Shown here piece after piece: positions 8,035 through 15,959 of a DNA stretch of 64,000 nucleotides. The position numbers and the translations under genes were made by a program. Below the pieces are notes generated by a model. That model worked only from the letters and a program-made list of their open reading frames with translations, was not told the DNA's origin and made no database searches. Source of the DNA: Dissulfuribacter thermophilus (GTDB lineage Bacteria > Desulfobacterota > Dissulfuribacteria > Dissulfuribacterales > Dissulfuribacteraceae); the NCBI RefSeq assembly GCF_001687335.1, contig NZ_MAGO01000010.1:1-64000 (forward strand), in the 5' to 3' direction. Numbering within the stretch: position 1 is the stretch's first letter; every line of letters starts with the position of its first letter.

Positions 8035-9684
8035 ATGGCTCCAATCAAGTCCAAATTAACTTCAAAATTTATTCTACTTATTTCATCTATTATCAGTGTT
8101 GGTTTTATAAGCCTTGGCATTTTTTTCTTACATAATCAAAAAGTTCTTCTTTTGAGCGATGCAGAGGAACTTGCTACAGCTCTTACAACAAATCTTGCAG
8201 CCAATAGTGTTTATGGACTTATAACACACGATAAAAAAGAACTCAAAAAGCTCATTGACTCCCTTGGCCATGTAAGAGATATTAAATTTTCATGGATAGA
8301 GGACAATAAAGGGAATATATTGGTATACTCAGGTGAGTTATCAAATAAAAAAATACAAAAATTACACAAAAAAATTGAGGAATATTCAAAAAACTTTTAT
8401 ATGGGCAATAAGCTCTTCCTAAAAAATCCAATTATAATAGATAATATCTCTAACTTTTCCAATTTACTAATATCCATGAGTCCGGTAGTTGAACAACCTC
8501 TTCCTGATAAGGAAGCATTATTTTTTGACACACCTATAATCAAAGATCAAAATTTTTATCTTGGAAAAGTAGTCATAGGTATATCCTTAAATAGGATAAA
8601 TAAAAATCTCAAATATGCTACGATTCAATCGTTATTTATAATAATGACCATTGCAATAATATCTTTATTTATAACAATTCTAATGTTAATAATGATTACC
8701 CGTCCCCTTTCTAAATTAAAGAATGCTACAGTTCAGGTTATGCAAGGCAAAATTCCAGACTCAGTAAATGTTTCAACACGAGATGAAATTGGAGAATTGG
8801 CAGAGGCGTTTAACAAAATGATTCATCAAGTGTTGAGTAGCAAGAAGGCCCTAGAGCTGGCCAATCGAGAACTTGAACAAGTAAATTTAAGTCTTGAAGA
8901 AAAAGTAAGAGAAAGGACCGAGGCGTTGAGAAACACAGTAGCTGAGCTTACCGCTGCCAGAGATGAAATAGAAAAAGCATATCATGAAATGAAATTAATG
9001 CATGATGCAAAAACTACTTTTCTACGTACTGCCTCTCACGAATTACGTACCCCTCTAACAGCGATAAAAGCCAATCTCGACTATATGTACACCTATCTTA
9101 GACATAACATGTCTGGAGAAATGCAAGAAATAATTGAAGCAGCTAGAAAAAACTGTAAAAACATGCAGAAAATAGTCGAAGATATGCTAAAGATTGTAAG
9201 GATTGATTCTAATAATTTACCACTGGAAGTAAATACGATTAAACTAAAAGATATAATCTTACAGGTAATAAGCGAACTAAAAAGTTTACAAAAAAATCGA
9301 ATAATTTCTGTAGATATTCCCGATGATTTGGAACTTGAATGTGACGCTGCAAAAATCCACGATCTTTGTTTTAATTTATTGAGTAATGCCTTAAAATTCA
9401 CTGACGACCACGGGAAAATATTTATTAAAGGAAATGTGGAAAAGGAAAATGTTGTTTTTTCGATTGAAGACAATGGAATCGGCATCTCATCAAAAGATAT
9501 CGTTCATATCTTTGAACCATTTTATCAGGCCCATCAAAGCAAGCAAGGTACTGGACTCGGTCTAGCCATTGTAAACGCAATAATCCAAAACCACCATGGA
9601 AATATAAGAGTGGAATCGAATCTAGGGGTAGGTACAAAATTTACTGTAAAAATCCCCTTAAAATTTAGATATGAGTACATATAA
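8035..9684 (+). CDS. Membrane sensor histidine kinase (HAMP-HisKA-HATPase)
   Basis: Sensor kinase of 549 aa. TM1 is at about residues 11-32, a periplasmic sensor region of about 165 residues follows, and TM2 is at about 198-221. Then come a HAMP domain (TRPLSKLKNATVQVMQGK..TRDEIGELAEAFNKMI) and a coiled coil. The HisKA box SHELRTPLTAIKANLDYM has its phospho-acceptor His at about residue 334. The HATPase domain shows NLLSNALKFT (N box), IEDNGIGIS (G1), FEPFYQ (F box) and GTGLGLAIV (G2). It starts 3 bp after the ABC_sub_bind-type gene and is followed after 65 bp by a REC-kinase hybrid, its likely phosphorelay partner. No SD is seen before ATG 8035, so translation may be coupled to the gene before. 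Confidence 0.9.
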   Translation: MAPIKSKLTSKFILLISSIISVGFISLGIFFLHNQKVLLLSDAEELATALTTNLAANSVYGLITHDKKELKKLIDSLGHVRDIKFSWIEDNKGNILVYSGELSNKKIQKLHKKIEEYSKNFYMGNKLFLKNPIIIDNISNFSNLLISMSPVVEQPLPDKEALFFDTPIIKDQNFYLGKVVIGISLNRINKNLKYATIQSLFIIMTIAIISLFITILMLIMITRPLSKLKNATVQVMQGKIPDSVNVSTRDEIGELAEAFNKMIHQVLSSKKALELANRELEQVNLSLEEKVRERTEALRNTVAELTAARDEIEKAYHEMKLMHDAKTTFLRTASHELRTPLTAIKANLDYMYTYLRHNMSGEMQEIIEAARKNCKNMQKIVEDMLKIVRIDSNNLPLEVNTIKLKDIILQVISELKSLQKNRIISVDIPDDLELECDAAKIHDLCFNLLSNALKFTDDHGKIFIKGNVEKENVVFSIEDNGIGISSKDIVHIFEPFYQAHQSKQGTGLGLAIVNAIIQNHHGNIRVESNLGVGTKFTVKIPLKFRYEYI

Positions 9685-9749
9685 TATATTGAGAAAAATT
9701 TTTAATAAAAACACAACGTTTAAAAAGAATGGAGTTTGGAGGCCCATCA

Positions 9750-10829
9750 TTGGGAATCAAAGATCGCGTACTCTTGATTGAAGACTTTGAAGATACAGTC
9801 AAGATACTCAAAAAACTCTTGGAAATAAACGGCTTTGAGGTCGATACTGCTCTCACCTTGGCAGAGGCCTATCAAAAACTCCATTCCACCACCCCTGATG
9901 TAATCTTACTAGACATCAATCTTCCTGACGGAAGCGGTTTAGATTTTTTAACAGAGCTTAGAAGCATCTATCCGGACATACCGGTTATAATGCTGACAGC
10001 CTACACTGAGATCGAAAATGCCATTAGATCTTTACAACACGGCGTAGATGACTTTATCCCCAAGCCCTTTGACAGCTCCTATCTACTGCACTCTATAGCA
10101 AAGGCAGTTGAAAAGCACAAACTCAAGGACCGACTCAAAAAATCGGAGAAGTTTCGAATAATAGGTGAACTGGCTTCTGGGGTAGCCCACGACTTTAACA
10201 ATCTCCTCCAGTCCATGAATGTCCACTTAATGCTTTTAAAAGACAGTCTCTCATCTCCTGAAAAGGCCATGGAATACATCAACGCACTTGAAGATGTCCT
10301 AGAAAATGCAATCTCCGTTTGTAATCGCCTAAATTCTATGGGGAGAAAACAGGACATAGACCTAACGGTCGTTGAACTGGCACAACTTGTCCGGGAAACT
10401 GTACTGTTGACCAAGGCAAAATGGTATCATGAACCCAAAAAAAGGGGAAAACATATATCTATAGAAACAGATCTAAAAAAAGACGTCTACGTAAAAGTAA
10501 ACCCTGCAGAACTAAGAGAAGTATTTACAAATCTTATTTTTAATGCGGTAGATGCCATGGATTCCAGTGGAGAAATAAAGATTTCAGTAAAAAAAGACAA
10601 AAACCTCGCTATTTGCTCTGTAGAGGACAACGGAACAGGTATATCGCAGGACGTGATTGACAAGATATTTGATCCTTTTTTTACCACAAAAGAAAATGGT
10701 TCAGGCCTCGGCCTCTCAATTTCATTTTCCATTATACAGCGTTTTAATGGGGATATCTCAGTAAAAAGCATACCTGGCAAAGGCACGACCTTTATGATAA
10801 CCCTTCCCTGTTCAAAACCTGCCAAATAA
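9750..10829 (+). CDS. Hybrid response regulator-histidine kinase (REC-HisKA-HATPase)
   Basis: Soluble hybrid protein, 359 aa from a TTG at 9750 that has TTTGGAGG 7 bp upstream. The ATG at 9729 in the same frame adds seven residues but has no comparable RBS. The REC domain (residues 1-120) shows the acidic pair in IEDFED, the phospho-acceptor in VILLDINLPDGSGLDFL and the Lys in FIPKPF. The kinase half has the H box GVAHDFNNLLQSM, NLIFNAVDAMDSSG (N box), VEDNGTGIS, FDPFFTTK and GSGLGLSIS. There is no DNA-binding output, so it probably receives phosphate from the membrane kinase and passes it on or modulates another regulator. It lies between that kinase and the sigma54 activator gene at 10860. 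Confidence 0.88.
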   Translation: MGIKDRVLLIEDFEDTVKILKKLLEINGFEVDTALTLAEAYQKLHSTTPDVILLDINLPDGSGLDFLTELRSIYPDIPVIMLTAYTEIENAIRSLQHGVDDFIPKPFDSSYLLHSIAKAVEKHKLKDRLKKSEKFRIIGELASGVAHDFNNLLQSMNVHLMLLKDSLSSPEKAMEYINALEDVLENAISVCNRLNSMGRKQDIDLTVVELAQLVRETVLLTKAKWYHEPKKRGKHISIETDLKKDVYVKVNPAELREVFTNLIFNAVDAMDSSGEIKISVKKDKNLAICSVEDNGTGISQDVIDKIFDPFFTTKENGSGLGLSISFSIIQRFNGDISVKSIPGKGTTFMITLPCSKPAK

Positions 10830-10859
10830 CTTATTGTTTAAAGACAACCTTTAGGAACT

Positions 10860-12608
10860 ATGAATCCAAAAAACATAAAAATACTTTTTGCATCAAAAAA
10901 AATACCAGAGGCCTCATTAGTAGCGGCTGCAAAGGCGCTTTCCGTTTCAGGTGGAGAGGTGAATGCCATTGCCGCCTCCGGGAATTCATCATTTGATGTC
11001 CAAAAACTGAAAAGCTTTTTTAAAGAGCATTCACTAGGTGAAATCCCCCAGTTGCACTCCATGGAACAAGTTGATTTTCACACCTTTGATCTCGTAGTGT
11101 ATCTCTCAGACACAGACGAATTAGATATCTATCCCAGGCTTCCAGGCAATCCACCCATGCTCACTTGGAAACTAGACGGAAAAGGGGATTCCAGAGAAGA
11201 AGACCTTAGACAGATCCTAGAGAGGACCCATGACCTCTTTTCTCACGGCTACCTAGATGCATTGGTAACATATAAAAGACATGGAGACCTAGTCCTCGAA
11301 AGCCTTAATGAAGGTATAATCGCCCACGATCTCAAAAGACGAATCTTTTTGTTCAACAGGGCAGCAGAAAGGATTACGGGTTTTAACAAAGAAGAAGTGT
11401 TGGGCAAAGACTGTCATGAAGTCTTTCCAGGGAAATTCTGTGGAGAAAAATGTTCATTCTGCAGGCTTGGTACCCCTGGCCTTGATGAACTGGACAAGGA
11501 GTATTCCGTATCTTTAGTATCCAAGGATGGCAAAAAACGCACCATAACCATGAATCTCTTCCCTATAGAGGGGCCAAATAAGAAACCCCTTGGAGTTGTA
11601 GCAGCCTTTAGAGACATCACCGAAGAACTCAGGCTTAGAAGGCTGCTCACGCCCTCCACCTCGTTCCATGGCATGATAGGGAAGGACCCCAGGATGCAAG
11701 ACCTTTTTGCCCTCATAGAGGATGTGGCAAAAAGCAATGTGCCAGTATTGATCTTAGGGGAATCAGGCACTGGTAAGGAACTCGTGGCCTCACTTATCCA
11801 TCACCTCAGTCCCAGAAAAGATCACCTTTTCGTACCTGTAAACTGTGGAGCCATCCCAGAAAATCTCTTGGAGAGTGAACTCTTTGGACATGAAAAAGGG
11901 GCATTTACAGGGGCTATCAGGGAAAAAAGGGGAAGATTTGAACTGGCTCACAAGGGCACCCTTTTCCTCGACGAGATAGGTGATCTCCCTCTACCCATGC
12001 AGGTAAAACTACTTAGGGTGTTACAAAACGGTACTTTTGAGCGGGTTGGTGGTGAAAAGACCATTAACGTCGATGTGAGAATTATAGCCGCTACCAACAA
12101 AGATCTGAAAGAAGCGGTTCGGAAAGGGGAATTTCGCGAAGACCTTTATTACAGGATTTGCGTATTGCCCATAACCATCCCTCCTCTAAGGGAAAGAAAG
12201 GAAGACATTCCCCTCCTTGCCATACATTTTCTTAAGGATGCCTTGAAAACCACAGGTAAAAGGCCTGAAGACATGGTTATCAGTCCAGAGGCAATGGCAA
12301 TACTAAGGGACTATGACTGGCCTGGCAATGTACGAGAACTTCAAAATGCCATACAATACGCATTGGTCCGCTGTAAGACACGGGTCATTGCGCCAGAGCA
12401 TCTTCCAGCAAGCATCTTGAAGTCCAAGAGCCGAGTAATAGAGATTGATCGCACTCCAAGGACTAGAGGAAGAAGGCCTCTCAATCTTTCGCCAGAGGCA
12501 GTAAAAGAAGCACTCATTAAAACAGGGGGAAATAAAAAACAGGCAGCTTCTCTACTTGGTATATCTAGGGCATCGCTCTATAGATACCTACAAAAGAATA
12601 TGCATTGA
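10860..12608 (+). CDS. PAS-domain sigma54-dependent activator with LMW-phosphatase-like N-terminus
   Basis: Enhancer-binding protein of 582 aa. Residues 1-135 resemble a low-molecular-weight phosphatase/ArsC fold (start KILFASKKIPEASLVAAA) but lack the CX5R catalytic loop, so a sensory or dead domain is likely. A PAS domain (about 138-255) contains a Cys pattern C-x8-C-x3-C-x2-C within CHEVFPGKFCGEKCSFC, which could bind metal or Fe-S or respond to redox; that is inference. The AAA+ domain has Walker A GESGTGKE (about 299), the sigma54-contact loop GAFTGA (about 346), Walker B FLDEIGDL and the arginine region. A Fis-type HTH (KQAASLLGISRASLYRYLQ) ends the protein. There is no REC domain. Palindromes and a sigma54 promoter stand directly downstream, before cydA, and are the obvious target. 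Confidence 0.88.
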   Translation: MNPKNIKILFASKKIPEASLVAAAKALSVSGGEVNAIAASGNSSFDVQKLKSFFKEHSLGEIPQLHSMEQVDFHTFDLVVYLSDTDELDIYPRLPGNPPMLTWKLDGKGDSREEDLRQILERTHDLFSHGYLDALVTYKRHGDLVLESLNEGIIAHDLKRRIFLFNRAAERITGFNKEEVLGKDCHEVFPGKFCGEKCSFCRLGTPGLDELDKEYSVSLVSKDGKKRTITMNLFPIEGPNKKPLGVVAAFRDITEELRLRRLLTPSTSFHGMIGKDPRMQDLFALIEDVAKSNVPVLILGESGTGKELVASLIHHLSPRKDHLFVPVNCGAIPENLLESELFGHEKGAFTGAIREKRGRFELAHKGTLFLDEIGDLPLPMQVKLLRVLQNGTFERVGGEKTINVDVRIIAATNKDLKEAVRKGEFREDLYYRICVLPITIPPLRERKEDIPLLAIHFLKDALKTTGKRPEDMVISPEAMAILRDYDWPGNVRELQNAIQYALVRCKTRVIAPEHLPASILKSKSRVIEIDRTPRTRGRRPLNLSPEAVKEALIKTGGNKKQAASLLGISRASLYRYLQKNMH

Positions 12609-12620
12609 CCCAAACTTTCA

Positions 12621-12638
12621 TGACGAACGAATTCGTCA
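12621..12638. repeat. Palindrome TGACGAACGAATTCGTCA
   Basis: Inverted repeat of 7 bp arms (TGACGAA / TTCGTCA) 12 bp after the sigma54-activator stop codon. A near copy, TGACGAACGAATTAGTCA, stands at 25282-25299. Both are followed by family B and family C repeats in the same order, so this palindrome is probably the leading part of a composite element. It may also act as a weak transcript-end structure. Confidence 0.55.
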
Positions 12639-12649
12639 CCCCCCATATA

Positions 12650-12745
12650 AAAGTTTTGAGTGTTGAGTGTTGAGTTTTGAGTTGAAGGAAAAGAGCTTTA
12701 AAAGTTTTGAGTTTTGAGTTTTAAGTGTTGAGTTGAAGGAAGAAA
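12650..12745. repeat. Family B tandem repeat (GTTTTGAG/GTGTTGAG units), copy 1
   Basis: Two arrays of 8-bp units GTTTTGAG or GTGTTGAG, each ending in TTGAAGGAA and separated by a short AAGAGCTTTAAA-like linker. Similar arrays stand at 25345-25400, 46141-46222, 50574-50690, 51062-51160 and, inverted, 51739-51815. Units are not identical and there are no unique spacers, so this is not CRISPR. Confidence 0.8.
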
Positions 12746-12783
12746 ACTTTGATTCTTGAACTTTTTTTTGACAACTTCGCTCT

Positions 12784-12842
12784 CCTGCCTCTGGCTTTTG
12801 TACTGGCAGGGCTTCCTTCTACCTTCTACCTTCTTCCTACTA
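12784..12842. repeat. Family C repeat (GCCTCTGGCTTTTGTAC + CTTCCTTCTACC units), copy 1
   Basis: Contains GCCTCTGGCTTTTGTACTGG, GCAGGGCTTCC and then the short pyrimidine units CTTCTACC / CTTCTTCC. Related copies are at 25412-25473 and 54368-54427. Function unknown. Confidence 0.65.
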
Positions 12843-12876
12843 TACAAAACGAATTGTTTTCCCTAATAGTGTATCA

Positions 12877-12927
12877 ATGTCTCAAAATAATGTATCAAAA
12901 ATGTGTTTTTGATACATTTTAAGACAT
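12877..12927. promoter_or_regulatory. Large palindrome, proposed upstream activator site 1 for cyd
   Basis: The arms ATGTCTCAAAATAATGTATCAAAAA (12877-12901) and TTTTTGATACATTTTAAGACAT (12906-12927) are inverted copies around TGTG; the inner 11 bp TGTATCAAAAA are perfect. An extra half site GTGTATCAA lies at 12870-12878. It is about 180-240 bp upstream of the sigma54 promoter, the usual range for activator sites, and directly downstream of a sigma54-activator gene. Binding by that protein is inferred. Confidence 0.6.
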
Positions 12928-13000
12928 TTTTAAACTATCCTATTGGAATTATTTATTTTTTCCGTATTTTTCAAAAATCCAACCTTCATTTTACTCTAAA

Positions 13001-13033
13001 TGTGTCTCAATTTTTTGCCTTTTTGATACACAC
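13001..13033. promoter_or_regulatory. Second palindrome, proposed upstream activator site 2 for cyd
   Basis: TGTGTCTCAA (13001-13010) and TTTTGATACACA (13021-13032) form an inverted pair of the same half-site type as the 12877-12927 palindrome. It lies about 75-105 bp upstream of the -24/-12 promoter. Confidence 0.55.
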
Positions 13034-13104
13034 AACTTTGTCCCTAGTGGTTCCTCACCCACACCTAAACACAATTTTATCAATAATTACAGAAAATTAT
13101 TCTC

Positions 13105-13121
13105 TTGGCACAAAATATGCT
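13105..13121 (+). promoter_or_regulatory. Sigma54 (-24/-12) promoter for the cyd region
   Basis: TTGGCACAAAATATGCT matches the sigma54 consensus (TTGGCACG-N4-TTGCW) with GG and GC exactly 12 bp apart. The expected start of transcription is near 13131, only about 6 nt before the ATG of the small ORF at 13137 and about 300 nt before cydA. Confidence 0.72.
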
Positions 13122-13136
13122 CAATAAATTTGTACC

Positions 13137-13358
13137 ATGAATAACAAAAAAAACTATGCAAATAAAATCACAATCGACCGATTAATTATGAAAGCTATGA
13201 GTTTGTCAGAGTCGCTGCTGACAATCTCAGAAATAGGAGAAGCAGTGAGCCAAACTGATAGGGAGAGGCTTCTGTTCAGTGTCATAAGGGACTGCGCCTT
13301 TAAGATTAGAAAAGAACTTGCAAAGGAAACAGGCATTGATGAGCTGTTTTCCATATAA
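13137..13358 (+). CDS. Small hypothetical protein upstream of cydA
   Basis: Unrecognised 73-aa soluble protein with no signal peptide or TM segment. It is helix-rich and charged (RERLLFSVIRDCAFKIRKEL), with a single Cys. The ATG at 13137 would leave only a leader of about six nucleotides if transcription starts from the sigma54 promoter, so it would be translated leaderless. A downstream ATG at 13188 or 13197 is the alternative but has no good SD either. It ends 70 bp before cydA. Its position between a regulated promoter and the oxidase genes suggests a regulatory or accessory role, but nothing in the sequence shows one. It may be non-coding leader. Confidence 0.5.
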   Translation: MNNKKNYANKITIDRLIMKAMSLSESLLTISEIGEAVSQTDRERLLFSVIRDCAFKIRKELAKETGIDELFSI

Positions 13359-13427
13359 AAACAAAACGTTCTGACATGAATCAACCCAGTAAGGGAAACA
13401 AAACCTGTAAAAAAGGAGGTATGTACT

Positions 13428-14735
13428 ATGGATGTTTTGATGCTTTCGCGGTTACAATTTGCCGCAGCCTCGATGTTTCACTTCCTATTCGTCCCGCTCA
13501 CACTTGGTCTGTCGATTCTCACGGCAATATACGAGACCAAGTACGTGAACACGGGCGATGAGGACTACAAAAGGGCTGCGAAGTTTTGGGGAAAGCTATT
13601 TTTAATCAACTTTGCCCTTGGTGTGGTAACAGGTATAACCCTAGAATTCCAGTTTGGTACAAACTGGTCTGCCTACTCCAAATATGTTGGAGACGTATTT
13701 GGCTCACTCCTGGCAATAGAGGCCACCCTTGCCTTCTATCTGGAAAGCACCTTTATAGGTGTTTGGGTCTTTACATGGAATAAAGTAAAACCCAAGACCC
13801 ACGCACTCTTTATCTGGCTTGTAGCCATAGCATCCAATGTTTCAGCCCTGTGGATCTTGATCGCAAATGGATGGATGCAACATCCTGTAGGCTACGTGCT
13901 TAGAAACGGAAGAGCCGAACTCGATGATTTCATTGCTGTTGTTACCAACAAATTTGGACTCCTTGAATTCTTACACACAGTAAGCGGTGCCTACATACTT
14001 AGTGGCTTTTTCGTAATGGGTGTATGCGCCTGGCACCTCCTTAGAAAAAATGAGGTGGAGTTTTTCAAAAAATCCTTTCGAGTGGCTGCAACCTTCACTC
14101 TCATCTTTGCGATTTTTGAGATTTTCAACGGCCACATCCATGGTTCAGAGGTAGCGGAAACTCAGCCCACAAAGCTTGCAGCAATGGAATCAATTTGGGA
14201 GACCCAAAAGAGTGCTCCAATGTATCTTTTTGTTGTACCTGATGCTGAGAATGAGAGAAATTCCGTTGAACTCTTCCCTATTCCAGGCCTACTGAGTCTA
14301 CTTTCACACCACTCCACTTCTGCTGAAGTAAAAGGACTAAAGGACTTCCCAAAGGAAGAGCGTCCTCCAGTGGGACTGACCTTCTTCAATTTTAGAATAA
14401 TGGTAGGGCTAGGCTTTTTCTTTGGACTTATTGCCATCTTGGCCTGGCTCAAGAGGAATGCGCCTGAAACTGCCCCTGGGCTATTGAAGACGCTAATATA
14501 TACTATCCCATTACCTTACCTTGCCATTGAGGCAGGTTGGGTTGTGGCTGAGGTTGGAAGGCAGCCTTGGATAGTCTATGGACTCATGAAAACAAAGGAT
14601 GCAGTAAGCATACTTGCAAGTTCTCAAGTTTTTATCTCGTTTATAGCATTTGTTGCCTTTTATGCCTTCTTGGGAATCATAGACTTTTATCTGCTTGCAA
14701 AGTATGCCCGCAAAGGCCCTGAGGCCGCTAAATAA
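13428..14735 (+). CDS. cydA: Cytochrome bd quinol oxidase subunit I
   Basis: Catalytic subunit of the terminal quinol:oxygen oxidoreductase, 435 aa, at the short end of the family and consistent with a short Q-loop. Haem-ligand His residues are in MFHFLFVPLTLG (about residue 18) and FLHTVSGAY (about 184), and the haem b558 Met is in FRIMVGLG. Q-loop residues TKLAAMES and the GRQPW motif are present. About nine membrane helices. AAAAGGAGGT at 13411-13420 sits 7 bp before ATG 13428. cydB follows after about 18 bp. Oxygen removal at high affinity fits an anaerobe. The sigma54 promoter at 13105 is the probable driver, with the activator encoded upstream. No cydX- or cydDC-like gene is seen here. 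Confidence 0.95.
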   Translation: MDVLMLSRLQFAAASMFHFLFVPLTLGLSILTAIYETKYVNTGDEDYKRAAKFWGKLFLINFALGVVTGITLEFQFGTNWSAYSKYVGDVFGSLLAIEATLAFYLESTFIGVWVFTWNKVKPKTHALFIWLVAIASNVSALWILIANGWMQHPVGYVLRNGRAELDDFIAVVTNKFGLLEFLHTVSGAYILSGFFVMGVCAWHLLRKNEVEFFKKSFRVAATFTLIFAIFEIFNGHIHGSEVAETQPTKLAAMESIWETQKSAPMYLFVVPDAENERNSVELFPIPGLLSLLSHHSTSAEVKGLKDFPKEERPPVGLTFFNFRIMVGLGFFFGLIAILAWLKRNAPETAPGLLKTLIYTIPLPYLAIEAGWVVAEVGRQPWIVYGLMKTKDAVSILASSQVFISFIAFVAFYAFLGIIDFYLLAKYARKGPEAAK

Positions 14736-14753
14736 AAAAGGGAGGTGACAACA

Positions 14754-15779
14754 ATGCTAGAAACTATATGGTTCGTTCTTTGGGGAGTCCTTTGGGCAGC
14801 GTATTTTATGTTGGACGGCTTTGACCTGGGCATAGGCACCCTTATGCCCTTTCTTGCAAAATCTGAAGAAGACAAAAGATATATGTACAATGCCATGGGT
14901 CCGTTCTGGGACGGCAACGAAGTATGGCTCATTACTGCAGGAGGGGCCACCTTTGCAGCCTTTCCAACTGCCTATGCCGTCATGTTTAATGGTCTTTACT
15001 CAGCCCTACTCCTCCTCCTCTTTGCACTTATTGCAAGGGGAGTAACCTTCGAATTTAGAGGAAAGCTAGAGGGGAGTTCATGGAAATCTCTCTGGGATCT
15101 ATTTCATTTTGTTGGAAGCTTTCTCCCTGCGCTTCTACTGGGCGTAGCCTTTGCCAACATATTTGCAGGCATTCCAATAGATAAAAATGGAGTATATCAA
15201 GGTACTTTCTTTAGTCTCCTCAATCCCTATGGCTTACTTGGAGGAATTTTATTTGTCCTAATGTTTGTCACCCATGGTGCCTTGTGGCTTGCCATCAAAA
15301 CCAAGGGAGACCTTTACCAACGTGCCCTTAGTACTGCACAAAAGACCTGGGTGGCACAGCTCATCGTGGCAGTGGTGTTTCTTGCATTCACCTTTGTAAA
15401 GACCGACCTATTCAAAAACTACTTTACCTATCCATTCCTGTTGATAATTCCACTTATTGCAGTTAGCTCCCTATTAGTGATGAGAAAATTCATGGTTGAT
15501 GGATCAGAAATAAAGGCTTGGATAGCATCTGCCCTCCACATAGTTGGAGTAACCCTGTTTGGGATAGGCGGCCTTTATCCAAGACTCTTACCCAGTTCTA
15601 TAAACCCAGAATTTAATGTCACTATTTGGAACGCATCCTCTAGCCCACTTACCCTAAAAATCATGCTTGGGGTGGCCCTGATTATGGTTCCAATAGTAAT
15701 AGCTTACCAGACTTGGGTATATCTATTCCTGGGCCATAAGCTGACAGAAGAGGATCTTGAATACGAAGAGGCATATTAG
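14754..15779 (+). CDS. cydB: Cytochrome bd quinol oxidase subunit II
   Basis: Integral-membrane partner of CydA, 341 aa from the ATG at 14754. GGGAGG lies about 8 bp upstream, so the GTG at 14745, which overlaps that RBS, is unlikely to be the start. The family signature WFVLWGVLWAAYFMLDGFDLG is at the N-terminus, followed by GPFWDGNEVWLITAGGATFAAFP, which stabilises the subunit interface, and RGVTFEFRGK. About eight to nine TM helices; the tail LTEEDLEYEEAY is acidic. Stops 2 bp before a deletion derivative of repeat family A that forms a hairpin, then a U-rich terminator about 125 bp later. Confidence 0.95.
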   Translation: MLETIWFVLWGVLWAAYFMLDGFDLGIGTLMPFLAKSEEDKRYMYNAMGPFWDGNEVWLITAGGATFAAFPTAYAVMFNGLYSALLLLLFALIARGVTFEFRGKLEGSSWKSLWDLFHFVGSFLPALLLGVAFANIFAGIPIDKNGVYQGTFFSLLNPYGLLGGILFVLMFVTHGALWLAIKTKGDLYQRALSTAQKTWVAQLIVAVVFLAFTFVKTDLFKNYFTYPFLLIIPLIAVSSLLVMRKFMVDGSEIKAWIASALHIVGVTLFGIGGLYPRLLPSSINPEFNVTIWNASSSPLTLKIMLGVALIMVPIVIAYQTWVYLFLGHKLTEEDLEYEEAY

Positions 15780-15780
15780 C

Positions 15781-15880
15781 TCGGATTATGCAGCTCGCAA
15801 GTTTGCCGAAGATGCGTGGCGGAGGGCACGCAGTGCATAATCTGGGATTAGGAGATTGGGCAAACCTTACGAGCTGCATA
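15781..15880. repeat. Family A deletion derivative A2 with inverted end
   Basis: It begins TCGGATTATGCAGCTCGCAA and continues AGTTTGCCGAAGATGCGTGG, jumps after GGAGGGCACGCAG straight to the right end TGCATAATCTGGGATT, and is followed by GGGCAAACCTTACGAGCTGCATA (15858-15880), an inverted copy of the left end. The two left ends can pair into a large hairpin directly after cydB. Confidence 0.7.
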
Positions 15881-15905
15881 CACTGAGATTAGAACAGCTA
15901 CCAAT

Positions 15906-15938
15906 GGGGCACTTTTTTTCTATGTGCCCCATTTTTTT
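15906..15938 (+). terminator. Rho-independent terminator after cydB
   Basis: GGGGCAC (15906-15912) and GTGCCCC (15924-15930) form a perfect stem with an 11-nt loop, followed by a run of T. It closes the cyd transcription unit and lies immediately before the PAS kinase gene. Confidence 0.8.
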
Positions 15939-15959
15939 TATGCTATAATATTTTTATAC

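Noticed and set aside
12650-12745. CRISPR-like appearance of the GTTTTGAG arrays
   Set aside because: Units are about 8 bp, directly tandem and variable; there are no unique spacers and no cas genes.
15924-15959. GTG start of the PAS kinase at 15924
   Set aside because: It lies in the second arm of a terminator stem; ATG 15960 is the first reasonable start.
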